This document shows, piece by piece, positions 1 through 7,598 of a stretch of 64,000 nucleotides of DNA. Both the position numbers and the translations under genes were made by a program. The notes under the pieces were generated by a model, which saw only the letters and a list, made by a program, of their open reading frames with translations, was not told where the DNA came from and did not search any database. Origin of the DNA: CAYTGR01 sp964437445 (lineage in GTDB: Bacteria; Chloroflexota; Anaerolineae; B4-G1; SLSP01). The first letter of the stretch is position 1. Every line of letters starts with the position of its first letter. The stretch covers positions 1-64,000 of the forward strand of contig CAYTGR010000018.1 of the NCBI GenBank assembly GCA_964437445.1, read 5' to 3'.

Positions 1-643
1 CGGCCTCACGGAAGTTGAGGCTGTATTGGGCGAGTTCCTCTTTGAACTCCGGCTTGAGGCTCATTTCCGGCGGGGCAACAAAAGTGATAGGGCAATCAAA
101 CTGAGTCAGCGCATAGGCCAGCGAGTGCATGGTGCGCATCCGCATATCGCCGACGGCCAGCCACTTGAGCCCGTCAATGCGACCCTTTTCGCGCAGCACG
201 GTGTAGAGGTCGGTCAGGATCTGGGTGGGGTGCTCGCCCCAGCCGTCGCCGCCGTTGATGATGGGCACGCTGGCCCACTTGGCGGCCTCGTGCGGCGCGC
301 CCTGCTGGAAGTGGCGCATCACGATCACGTCGCCGTAGAACTCCAGCATCTTGACGGTGTCTTTGATGGATTCCTGGTACCAGTCGCCGGCGCGGGTCAT
401 CTTGGCATCGGAGAAGCCGGTGACATGGCCGCCCAGGCGGTGCATGGCGGCCTCATGGGCCAGACGGGTGCGGGTGGAGGGCTGGTAGAACGCCGTCACC
501 AGGGTCTTGTCTTTGAGCAGGTCACTGTTGCGCCGGTTGCGGGCAATCGGCTCCAGCAGTTCAGCAATCTCAAAGACGCGGAAGAACTCCTGGCGTTCAA
601 AGTCTTTCAACGAGAGAATGTCACGTCCCATAAAACTACGCAT
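1..643 (-). CDS. pyrB: Aspartate carbamoyltransferase, N-terminal part (cut by window edge)
   Basis: Transfers the carbamoyl group from carbamoyl phosphate to aspartate in cytosolic pyrimidine synthesis. Only the first 214 residues are present; the C-terminal aspartate domain lies beyond the left edge. The carbamoyl-phosphate motif FYQPSTRTR is at residues 52-60 and HPTQ at 138-141. HPTQ, rather than the HPCQ of ornithine transcarbamylases, favours ATCase. The ATG at 643 follows an AGGAGG box (653-658 on the plus strand) at good spacing. The loop that in E. coli ATCase carries Ser80 and Lys84 reads SDAKMTRAGDWYQES, without the usual GKKGE-type stretch, so this is a divergent member. It lies 89 nt after a GntR gene on the same strand. 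A related carbamoyltransferase with another substrate is possible. Confidence 0.85.
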   Translation of the reverse strand, partial: MRSFMGRDILSLKDFERQEFFRVFEIAELLEPIARNRRNSDLLKDKTLVTAFYQPSTRTRLAHEAAMHRLGGHVTGFSDAKMTRAGDWYQESIKDTVKMLEFYGDVIVMRHFQQGAPHEAAKWASVPIINGGDGWGEHPTQILTDLYTVLREKGRIDGLKWLAVGDMRMRTMHSLAYALTQFDCPITFVAPPEMSLKPEFKEELAQYSLNFREA

Positions 644-695
644 TTGTGTAAACCTCCTGTTTTAATATTGATTGGGTTACGCTAATAGGATGATC

Positions 696-732
696 CTCTG
701 GCAGTGAATGGGAATTACGCACTGCCGGAGAG
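696..732 (-). promoter_or_regulatory. Hairpin between the GntR and pyrB genes
   Basis: An 11-bp stem (696-706 with 720-730, one G-U pair) sits directly after the GntR stop codon and about 50 nt before the pyrB start. It has no U-run on the minus strand, so it could be a processing or attenuation structure rather than a classic terminator. Confidence 0.45.
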
Positions 733-1482
733 TCATTTTTTCACTTTTCGCATCACGTGGAAACGGAAATGGCCGGGGACGAAGTAGCTCAGCGAATAAT
801 CTACGACCTTTTCGTCACAGCTGAAGAGCTGAGCCACCAGCTTGAGAAGTGCATTTCCGCGCAAGATCCCCAACTTCGCCGCTATTCCGGCGCTGGCATC
901 CTCAGCCATGATTTCGGTGCGGGAGTAGGCCAGCAAGGGTGTGCCCCGCGCCAGAAAGAAATCCAACACCGAACCACGAAAGCCACCGGCCAGCTCTTCG
1001 GCGCGTAAATAGTCGCAGGGTACCACATCCAACAAATAGGCTACCGGTGTTTCCGCCACGGCAATCATGCGCGAGACACAGAGCACATTTACGACGGGTT
1101 CAGCGGGCAACAAAAGCCCGGCGAGCTCTTCAGAAGTTGCCGGGCGTTCTACGATGTCCAGGTAGGCCACTGTCGTCTCTAAGCCAATCCGGCGAGCCTG
1201 GCTGTCCAGGCTCTCCAGCAGCTCCAGGCCGGATTCTAACACCGGCATTCGGGGGCTGACAAAGGTACCGACACCGTGCCGCCGGAACAACAGCCCGCGT
1301 TCTACAAACGTGCGCATCACCTCGCGCAAGGTAGCCCGCGAAACCCCCAACTCTCGCGCCAGAGTGGGCTCCGGCGGCAATTGATCCCCCGGATGCAGCC
1401 CCTCGAGCAGAGCATTGAGCGCGGCTTCCACTTGCAGGTGAGGCGGCCGGTTATGGGCGTGTGTGGTTATGTCCCTTTCCAT
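733..1482 (-). CDS. GntR-family transcriptional regulator with UTRA domain
   Basis: A one-component regulator of 249 residues. The winged helix-turn-helix spans about residues 15-75, with GDQLPPEPTLARELGVS and RATLREVMRTFVERGL typical of GntR. A UTRA-type effector domain follows from about 85 to the end, ending in a YFVPGHFRFHVMRK strand. UTRA domains bind small ligands such as sugars, amino acids or their phosphates; the ligand here cannot be told. The ATG at 1482 has no strong Shine-Dalgarno. It may be transcribed with pyrB downstream, which would be an unusual pairing. A TGTCTGACA palindrome lies about 30 bp upstream of the start. Confidence 0.9.
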   Translation of the reverse strand: MERDITTHAHNRPPHLQVEAALNALLEGLHPGDQLPPEPTLARELGVSRATLREVMRTFVERGLLFRRHGVGTFVSPRMPVLESGLELLESLDSQARRIGLETTVAYLDIVERPATSEELAGLLLPAEPVVNVLCVSRMIAVAETPVAYLLDVVPCDYLRAEELAGGFRGSVLDFFLARGTPLLAYSRTEIMAEDASAGIAAKLGILRGNALLKLVAQLFSCDEKVVDYSLSYFVPGHFRFHVMRKVKK

Positions 1483-1513
1483 AACACATCTCTACTTGCA
1501 ATTATAAACAAGA

Positions 1514-1522
1514 TGTCTGACA
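1514..1522. promoter_or_regulatory. Candidate GntR operator
   Basis: The palindrome TGTCTGACA lies 32 bp upstream of the GntR start. It resembles the GT-N-AC core recognised by GntR/FadR-type regulators. Autoregulation is an inference from position only. Confidence 0.35.
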
Positions 1523-1602
1523 AGTCAAGAGGCGATCACGATGGACCCAAGAAGCAGGTTTCCCAACTCACTGCCTTCTGCTCACCCTGATATTCACCGC
1601 CG

Positions 1603-1630
1603 TTGACAAGGGACGATTTCTCGTTACAAT
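1603..1630 (+). promoter_or_regulatory. Promoter of the TetR-ABC efflux operon
   Basis: TTGACA (1603-1608) and TACAAT (1625-1630) are separated by 16 bp, about 45 bp before the TetR start. This is close to the sigma-70/SigA consensus. Confidence 0.7.
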
Positions 1631-1639
1631 TCTGAACCA

Positions 1640-1667
1640 TGATTCAGTTATCTAAACGTTGATTCAG
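1640..1667 (+). promoter_or_regulatory. Candidate TetR operator (direct repeats)
   Basis: TGATTCAG occurs at 1640-1647 and again at 1660-1667, exactly 20 bp apart and thus on one helix face. The first copy also forms an inverted pair with CTGAA at 1632-1636. The repeats lie between the -10 box and the TetR start, suiting autorepression. Confidence 0.45.
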
Positions 1668-1674
1668 GAGCCTC

Positions 1675-2310
1675 ATGTCCGAATGGCGTGACGATTTGCA
1701 CCAACAACGGAGAAAAATGATCCTGGCGGCGGCTGCGACGGTCTTCGCCCAAAAGGGCTACCAGCGGGCGACGGTCAAAGAGATCGCCGAACAAGCCGGC
1801 ATCTCGGCCGGCACGATCTATCTTTATTTCAAAGACAAGCGGGAGCTGCTGCTGAGGATCGCTGAAGCCCTGGTGCGGGCCATGACCCAGGACTTGCTCA
1901 TCCAGGTGCCGCGCGACAACGACCCGGCCTTTCTCCAACAACTGCTGCGGGAGCGGTTCATCACGATTGACCAGAACTGGGCCTTTTTCCGGGTGCTGGC
2001 CGCGGAAATGTGGACCGATGCCGCCCTGCGCAGCCAGTACCTCAGCCAGGTGATCACGCCGACCGTGAGCGCCGTGGAAGACTACCTCCGCGCTCGTATT
2101 GCCGAGGGCCAGGTGCGCCCTTGCAACCCGCAGGTGGTGGCCACCGCCCTGGTTGGCAGCGTGTTGATTTTCGCCATGCTCGCCGAAGTCGCGCCGGAAA
2201 ACCCGCCGGCAGAGGCCAGCCGGGAGACGTTGGTCCAGGAGCTGGCCGATTTCTTTCTCTACGGCGTGATCGCGGCCCCGCCACGCGAAACTTACGGGAC
2301 AAACCTGTGA
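1675..2310 (+). CDS. TetR-family regulator of the adjacent ABC efflux operon
   Basis: 211 residues with an N-terminal TetR helix-turn-helix at about 33-60 (TVKEIAEQAGISAGTIYLYF followed by KDKRELLL) and a variable C-terminal ligand/dimer domain. The start follows an AGGAG box with a 4-nt spacer. Its stop codon overlaps the GTG start of the first ABC gene (GTGA, 2307-2310), so the two are translationally coupled. Repressors placed first in such operons usually respond to the exported compound; that role is inferred. Confidence 0.9.
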   Translation: MSEWRDDLHQQRRKMILAAAATVFAQKGYQRATVKEIAEQAGISAGTIYLYFKDKRELLLRIAEALVRAMTQDLLIQVPRDNDPAFLQQLLRERFITIDQNWAFFRVLAAEMWTDAALRSQYLSQVITPTVSAVEDYLRARIAEGQVRPCNPQVVATALVGSVLIFAMLAEVAPENPPAEASRETLVQELADFFLYGVIAAPPRETYGTNL

Positions 2311-3272
2311 GCGCCACCGGCGACCCTATCATTGTCACTCACAACCTGACCCGGCATTTCGGACGCCGGGCCGTGGTCAGGGATTTGAACCTGACCGTGC
2401 AAGGTGGGGAGATCTTTGGGTTGGTGGGACCCGATGGGGCCGGCAAGACCACTACGTTGCGCCTGTTGACGGGGCTGCTGTGGCCCACGGCGGGGACGGC
2501 GGTCGTGGCCGGTTACGATATCCGGCGCAACCCGGAGGCGATCAAACGGCAGGTCGGCTACATGTCGCAGCAGTTCAGCCTCTATGGAGACTTGACGGTG
2601 TTGGAAAACCTGCGCTTTTTCGCCGACATCTACCAGGTCTCCGCTGCCGAGCGTGCGGAGCGCATCCCCCGCCTGTTGGGATTCTCGCGCCTGGAGCGGT
2701 TTGGCGACCGGCGCGCGGGCCGGCTCTCCGGTGGGATGCAAAAGAAGCTGGGCCTGGCCTGCACACTCATTCACCAGCCGGAGCTCATCTACCTGGATGA
2801 GCCGACCACCGGCGTGGATCCGGTCTCGCGGCGTGAGTTCTGGGACATCCTGAGCGATCTGCACCTGGAGGGGATCACGCTGGTCGTCAGCACCCCCTAC
2901 ATGGACGAGGCCGAGCGTTGTTCGCGGGTGGGGCTGATGTTTCAGGGCCGGCTGATCGCTTGCGATACGCCGGCTGCCATTCAGCGGATGGTGGCCGGCG
3001 AGTTGTTGGAGCTCCTGCCGGACCGCCTGGCCGGGACGGCTGAATGTCTGGCCGGACTGCCGGGCCTTCAGGAACTCCAGACCTACGGTGACCTGCTGCA
3101 CGTCTTTGTGGACGACGCCGAACGCCGGGCCGCTGACGTCCAGGCGGCGCTGACTGCCGCTGGCTACACGGTCCACTGGATGCGCCGCACGACGCCCCGC
3201 ATGGAAGAGGCTTTCATCCACCTGATCCGCAAACAGCAAGCCGCAGCCGAGACGGTAGACGGTAAACAGTAG
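2307..3272 (+). CDS. ABC exporter ATP-binding protein 1 (CcmA/DrrA type)
   Basis: Cytoplasmic ATPase of 321 residues that would power an ABC-2 type exporter. Walker A GPDGAGKTT is at 41-49, the signature LSGGM at 140-144 and Walker B LIYLDEP at 160-166. The switch position reads STPYMDEAE, with Pro199 in place of the H-loop His that its partner keeps, so one of the two ATP sites is probably weak. This fits paired asymmetric ATPases such as the two halves of YbhF. The start is GTG at 2307, overlapping the tetR stop; longer upstream reading frames are shadows of tetR. The last seven residues and the stop codon come from a tandem heptamer. Confidence 0.88.
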   Translation: MSATGDPIIVTHNLTRHFGRRAVVRDLNLTVQGGEIFGLVGPDGAGKTTTLRLLTGLLWPTAGTAVVAGYDIRRNPEAIKRQVGYMSQQFSLYGDLTVLENLRFFADIYQVSAAERAERIPRLLGFSRLERFGDRRAGRLSGGMQKKLGLACTLIHQPELIYLDEPTTGVDPVSRREFWDILSDLHLEGITLVVSTPYMDEAERCSRVGLMFQGRLIACDTPAAIQRMVAGELLELLPDRLAGTAECLAGLPGLQELQTYGDLLHVFVDDAERRAADVQAALTAAGYTVHWMRRTTPRMEEAFIHLIRKQQAAAETVDGKQ

Positions 3273-3365
3273 ACGGTAGACAGGGGCAAGAAATAAGCAG
3301 GGTAAGGTTAGGAAAGAATGAATGAGGGTTGGGTTTCCAAATCTCTGATCCCTGATCCCTAATTT
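3251..3365. repeat. Two heptameric tandem repeat blocks
   Basis: At 3251-3285 there are five 7-mers of the type GACGGTA, which also encode the end and stop of the first ABC gene. At 3340-3365 there are three to four 7-mers of the type GATCCCT/AATCTCT. They separate the two ABC genes. Confidence 0.75.
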
Positions 3366-3374
3366 GAGGCACGA

Positions 3375-4373
3375 ATGCACAACGCCAACCATTTCGCCGT
3401 GAGCGTCCAACAGCTGGTCAAACGGTTTGGCAGCTTCACCGCCGTCAACGGGGTCAGCTTCAACGTGCGGAAGGGGACCATCTTCGGTTTCCTGGGACCG
3501 AATGGCGCGGGGAAGACCACGACCATCCGCATGTTGTTAGGGCTGTTGACGCCGACGGAGGGCACCGCCCTCATCTTAGGCTATGACGTGGCCCGCGAGG
3601 TGCAGGCATTGCGCCGCCACATCGGTTACATGTCGCAGAAGTTCAGCCTGTACCGCGATTTGACGGTGGAGGAGAACCTGGATTTCTACGGCAAAGTCTA
3701 TGGGCTGCGTGGGCAACGGTTGGCGGAACGCAAAGCTTATGTCGTCGCTATGGCCGGCCTCCAGGGCCAGGAGCGGGTGCTGACCCGCGAGCTGGCCGGC
3801 GGCTGGCAGCAGCGGTTAGCGTTAGGGTGCGCCATCCTGCACGAGCCGGAGCTGCTCTTTCTGGATGAGCCGACGGCGGGCGTGGACCCCATCTCGCGCC
3901 GCGCCTTCTGGGATCTGCTGTACGAGCTGGTGGGGGGCGGCGCGACCGTCTTCGTTACAACGCACTACATGGACGAGGCCGAGCGCTGCCAGGAGCTGGC
4001 CTTCATCCTGGATGGGCGGATCATCGCGCAGGGCTCGCCGCAGGAGGTCAAACAGACCAAGATGCGCGGGCAGGTATTGGAGCTGGATTGTGCCGACGCC
4101 CGGCGGGCCGTCCCGCTGCTGCGGGATTTGGGACTGTTTGAGGAGGTCGCCCTGTACGGTGCGCGCATCCACGTGGTCGCCGAGGGAGCGACCGGCCATA
4201 TCCCGGCCATCCGGGAGCGCCTGACCGCCGCCGGGCTGGCAATCGCCAGCCTGGATCTCATCCAGCCCTCGTTGGAGGACGTTTTCATCTCGCAAGTGCG
4301 GGCGCGGATCAATGACGCCGGTCAGCTATCAGCAGATGATGACGGTGAAGGGGGGGAAGACGATGAAGCATGA
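3375..4373 (+). CDS. ABC exporter ATP-binding protein 2 (CcmA/DrrA type)
   Basis: Second cytoplasmic ATPase, 332 residues. Walker A GPNGAGKTT is at 41-49 and Walker B LLFLDEP near 160-166. It keeps the switch His in TTHYMDEAE (His197). Its signature is altered to LAGGW instead of LSGGQ. The two ATPases therefore have complementary defects, as expected of an obligate heterodimer. The C-terminal region ends in an acidic tail rich in Asp, Glu and Gly. The ATG at 3375 has only a weak Shine-Dalgarno. The 3' end overlaps the next gene by 11 nt. Confidence 0.88.
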   Translation: MHNANHFAVSVQQLVKRFGSFTAVNGVSFNVRKGTIFGFLGPNGAGKTTTIRMLLGLLTPTEGTALILGYDVAREVQALRRHIGYMSQKFSLYRDLTVEENLDFYGKVYGLRGQRLAERKAYVVAMAGLQGQERVLTRELAGGWQQRLALGCAILHEPELLFLDEPTAGVDPISRRAFWDLLYELVGGGATVFVTTHYMDEAERCQELAFILDGRIIAQGSPQEVKQTKMRGQVLELDCADARRAVPLLRDLGLFEEVALYGARIHVVAEGATGHIPAIRERLTAAGLAIASLDLIQPSLEDVFISQVRARINDAGQLSADDDGEGGEDDEA

Positions 4374-5844
4374 TACCCGCTGGCACCTTGCGCCATACCT
4401 GGCGCGGATGGCGCATTCTGGATGGCGTATGGCGTGTGGCATGGCCGGTTTTTCGCTGCTGCTGGCCGGATGCAGCCGCACCGCAACGACGCCGGCTGCG
4501 CTGACCGCCACCGGTTTTGTGGAGGCCGAGGAGATCGCCATCGCTCCCGCAGTCGGCGGGCGGGTGATCGCGCTGCCTGTGGCTGTCGGCCAGGAGGTCC
4601 AGGCCGGAGAGGTGTTGGTGCGCCTGGACGACCGCATCCCGCAGGGGCAGGTCGCGCTGGCGCAGGCGAAAGTGGATGAGGCGCAGGGTCGTCTGGACCT
4701 GGCCCGCGCCGGCGCGACGACCGGCGAGCTGCAGGCCGCCGCCGCTCGTCTGGCCCAGGCCCAGGCAGCTCGGGATGGGGCCTGCCAGGGCTGGAAGGAT
4801 GCCCAAGCTATCCTCAATAACCCGCAGGAGCTGGACCGGCAGATCGCCGTGGCGGAGGCGCGCGTGGGAGCGGCCGAGGCCAGTGTCCGCGCCGCCGTCG
4901 CCCTCAAAGACGCCGCCCAAATTGGGAAAGATGCCTTTGAGCGCGCGCAGGGCGAGCTGGCCAACGCCCCGAATAAAGTCACCCTTTTTGACGGTGATAT
5001 AGGTGACCTGCCCATCACGCTGCCCCCTGAGGTGATAGATTTCATCCGCAGCCACCTCCTCAACGGTACGTACCGCCTCGGCGATACAGAAGTGGTGATT
5101 GTCGACAATCACGTGACGGTTTACCAGTACATCCATATCGTCATTCCCAGCGACGCCTATTTCCTCTCTAACCAATACTGGAAAGCCTGGGTCGGCGTCA
5201 ACAGCGCAGCCGCCGTCCACGAAGGGGCCCAAGAGGCTTTGGCGTTATTGTATGCCCTGCGCAATGATCCCCAGGCGATCCAAAGCCAGGTGGATCAGGC
5301 GGCCGCGCAATGTCACCAGGCCGAGGCCGGGGTGCAGGTCGCCCAGGCGGCGCTGGAGGGAGTCCAGGCGGGGGCTCGGCCGGCCGACCTCGCCGCGCTG
5401 GAAGCTCTGCTCCAACAAGCGCAGGCCGAATTGGCCCAGGCACAGCTGGCCCTGGCTAAACAAACGCTGGTCGCGCCGGCGGCCGGATTGGTGCTGGAAC
5501 GATCCTACGAGGTTGGCGAGCTGGCCGTCCCCAACGCGACGCTCATCACGTTAGCCAACCTGGATGTTGTCCAACTGACCATCTATCTGCCTAACGCCAG
5601 CCTGGGTCAGGTGGCGGTGGGACAAGCGGTGGAAGTGCGGGTGGATAATTTCCCAGAGCGCGTTTTTAGCGGGGAGGTGGTAGCCATTGGCGAGGAGGCT
5701 GAATTCCCACCGCAGGATGTGCCCTCCAACAGTGAGCGCGCGGCACTCGTCTTCGCCGTCCGCGTCCGCATTCCCAACGCCGAGCATCTGCTCAAGCCGG
5801 GGATGCCGGCCGAGGCGACGCTGGTCTCTATGGGGGAGCCATAA
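4363..5844 (+). CDS. HlyD-family periplasmic adaptor lipoprotein 1, with inserted domain
   Basis: Membrane-fusion/adaptor subunit, 493 residues. A signal peptide ends in the lipobox LLAGC (Cys37). A lipoyl half-motif (GGRVIALPVAVGQEVQAGEVL) starts near residue 65, followed by a long Ala/Gln-rich coiled coil, the second lipoyl half (VAPAAGLVLER) and a beta-barrel. About 80 residues at 205-285 interrupt the coiled coil with non-coiled sequence rich in Ile, Val, Tyr and Pro; the partner HlyD lacks them. The ATG at 4363 follows a GGGGGGA box and overlaps the ATPase stop; an upstream in-frame ATG at 4312 is less likely. In Gram-positive-like Chloroflexota it would be anchored outside the cytoplasmic membrane. 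Confidence 0.85.
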   Translation: MKHDTRWHLAPYLARMAHSGWRMACGMAGFSLLLAGCSRTATTPAALTATGFVEAEEIAIAPAVGGRVIALPVAVGQEVQAGEVLVRLDDRIPQGQVALAQAKVDEAQGRLDLARAGATTGELQAAAARLAQAQAARDGACQGWKDAQAILNNPQELDRQIAVAEARVGAAEASVRAAVALKDAAQIGKDAFERAQGELANAPNKVTLFDGDIGDLPITLPPEVIDFIRSHLLNGTYRLGDTEVVIVDNHVTVYQYIHIVIPSDAYFLSNQYWKAWVGVNSAAAVHEGAQEALALLYALRNDPQAIQSQVDQAAAQCHQAEAGVQVAQAALEGVQAGARPADLAALEALLQQAQAELAQAQLALAKQTLVAPAAGLVLERSYEVGELAVPNATLITLANLDVVQLTIYLPNASLGQVAVGQAVEVRVDNFPERVFSGEVVAIGEEAEFPPQDVPSNSERAALVFAVRVRIPNAEHLLKPGMPAEATLVSMGEP

Positions 5845-5845
5845 C

Positions 5846-7138
5846 ATGGACCGGCAGCAGACTGCTCCAACCACCGGCCGCCGGCCGCTGGTAATCCGGC
5901 CACGGCTCACCCTGCTGGCTGTCTTCCTGGGGGCACTCTGGCTATCGCTGCTGCTGGTTGCCTGCCGCCGCCAGGAAGGGGTGGAACCGCTATCCGGCTC
6001 CGGGACGTTAGAAGGCCGGCAGGTGGCGATTGCTTCCGAACTGGGCGGGCAGCTCGTCGCTTTGATGGCGGACGAAGGGCAGGTCGTCACCGCCGGGCAG
6101 GTTTTGCTCCGCCTGGACGACGCCCAGGCGCAGATCCAGGTCGCGCAGGCCCAGGCGGCACTCGCCGCCGCCGAGGCGGCCCTGGCCGGCTTGGCGGCCG
6201 GCCCGCGGACGCAGGAGGTGGCCGCCGCCGAAGCGCAGCTGCAATTGGCTCAGGCCCAACAGGCCGGCGCCGCACAGGCAGTGGCTGACGCCCAGGATCA
6301 GCTCGCCCACCCCCGGGAGCTGGACCTGCAGATCAGCCAGGCGCATACCCAGGTCCGCCTGGCCGAGCAGAAAGTAGAGGGCGCCAGAGCCGATCTGGAT
6401 GCCGAAAAACTGCGCTACCACATCTATGTGGAGCTGAAAGACGATGTGGATGGGGAGACGCGCCGGGGTTGGGACCTCCGGCTACAGGCGGCCCAGGAGG
6501 CCGTGAATGCCGCCGCGGGGGAGCTGGCCGCCGCCCAGGCCGATTTGCAGGCGCTGCAGGCGACGCGGGCCAATCCTCTGACCGCCCAGGCTGAGCTGCA
6601 CGCTGCTCAGGCGACCTACACCACCACCTTAGCTGGCGTCCAGGTGGCCCAGGCGGCCCTGGACCGGCTGCGCGAGGGGCCACGTCCGCAGGAATTGACC
6701 ATCGCCCGGGCCCAGGTGGCGCAGGCCCGCGCCGCTCTGACCATGACCCTGGTCAAGCAAGAGCTGCTCACGTTGACCGCGCCGATCAGCGGTGTGGTCG
6801 CCGCCCGCAGTTATTACACCGGCGAGACCGTCCCCCAGGGCGTCCCGATCCTCACGCTGGCCGATTTAGACACGCTTTACCTGACGCTCTACGTGCCGGA
6901 AGGGCGCATCGGCGAGGTCTGGGTCGGGCAGCGGGCGACCGTGCAGGTGGATGCGTATCCAGGGGAATTGTTTGCGGGCACGGTGGAGCGCATCGGCACC
7001 CAGGCCGAGTTCACGCCGCGCGCCATCCAGACGGCGGACCAGCGGGCCCGGCTCGTCTTTGCCGTGCGGGTGCGCCTGCCCAATCCCGATCACCGGCTCC
7101 GGCCGGGGATGCCGGCGACCGGTCATCTGCTGCCCTGA
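5846..7138 (+). CDS. HlyD-family periplasmic adaptor lipoprotein 2
   Basis: 430 residues, starting one base after the previous stop. A basic N-terminus and hydrophobic segment end in a probable lipobox LLLVAC. It has two lipoyl half-motifs around a long Ala/Gln/Glu coiled coil, then a beta-barrel ending with LRPGMPATG. It is a paralogue of the previous gene, especially over the last 130 residues, and probably pairs with it. No ABC-2 permease follows: the next 450 bp hold repeats and a minus-strand ORF. Confidence 0.87.
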   Translation: MDRQQTAPTTGRRPLVIRPRLTLLAVFLGALWLSLLLVACRRQEGVEPLSGSGTLEGRQVAIASELGGQLVALMADEGQVVTAGQVLLRLDDAQAQIQVAQAQAALAAAEAALAGLAAGPRTQEVAAAEAQLQLAQAQQAGAAQAVADAQDQLAHPRELDLQISQAHTQVRLAEQKVEGARADLDAEKLRYHIYVELKDDVDGETRRGWDLRLQAAQEAVNAAAGELAAAQADLQALQATRANPLTAQAELHAAQATYTTTLAGVQVAQAALDRLREGPRPQELTIARAQVAQARAALTMTLVKQELLTLTAPISGVVAARSYYTGETVPQGVPILTLADLDTLYLTLYVPEGRIGEVWVGQRATVQVDAYPGELFAGTVERIGTQAEFTPRAIQTADQRARLVFAVRVRLPNPDHRLRPGMPATGHLLP

Positions 7139-7243
7139 GCCCGTCGCGGCCAGGATATAGCAAGAAGGGCGGAAGCCGAAAATGCAACCGGTCGCGCCAG
7201 CGGAGTTCACCAGGCACCAGCCGTGGAATAAAAACAGGCCTGG

Positions 7244-7347
7244 AGTCAGGCGCTGCGGCGCAGTGAGACGGCGCTAAAGCGCCTGACTACGAACTTCTCA
7301 CGCCATTGACGAAGGAATTCCCCATGAACTGGCGTTCATCAGCCATT
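7244..7347. repeat. Dispersed palindromic repeat (modules C and A)
   Basis: 7244-7290 is a degenerate copy of the ~48-bp GTAGT...ACTAC element with two internal hairpins around GGCGCTAAAGCGCC-like cores. 7313-7347 is a copy of the element running from GGAATTCCCCATGAAC to the CATCAGCC end. Both recur at 25015, 27091, 36334, 38193, 57094 and 60638. Here they lie where the efflux permease genes would be expected. Confidence 0.75.
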
Positions 7348-7571
7348 AAGCCCAATAACCCCAGGCCAGTGAAGATCGTGCCGACGGTGAAAACAGAGGT
7401 CCCCAGCTTCAGCGGTGTGAACACGATCAGGAACAGGGACACCAACGCGCATATCTTACCAGTTACAGTGAAAACGACCTGCTTCTGGCTCCAGCCGGAG
7501 CGATCAAAGAGCCGTTTGACCACGGCCTTGGGGAAAACCAGGAAGCAGCTGCCTTCGGCCAAACAAAGCAA
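7287..7571 (-). CDS. Small membrane protein of unknown function, possibly a remnant
   Basis: About 94 residues with one or two hydrophobic segments (ICALVSLFLIVF and a following Gly/Leu-rich stretch). No family is recognised. It begins a few tens of bases after the hydrolase stop and has only a TTG start, with no ATG in frame. Its last 20 residues are encoded by the dispersed repeat at 7313-7347. This suggests either a truncated gene or a real gene whose end was replaced by the repeat. Confidence 0.35.
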   Translation of the reverse strand: MLCLAEGSCFLVFPKAVVKRLFDRSGWSQKQVVFTVTGKICALVSLFLIVFTPLKLGTSVFTVGTIFTGLGLLGLMADERQFMGNSFVNGVRSS

Positions 7572-7598
7572 TCCCAGGAAGGTCCATCCATTCCCCCG

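Noticed and set aside
26..685. Plus-strand ORF of 219 aa
   Set aside because: Shadow of pyrB, whose minus-strand frame carries the carbamoyltransferase motifs.
2292..3410. Long minus-strand ORF (372 aa) opposite the first ABC gene
   Set aside because: It is the antisense shadow of an evident ATPase gene in high-GC DNA; no domain, no ribosome site. The same holds for 4309-5232, 16544-17569 and 19433-20404 (minus) and 8594-9742 and 47357-48415 (plus).
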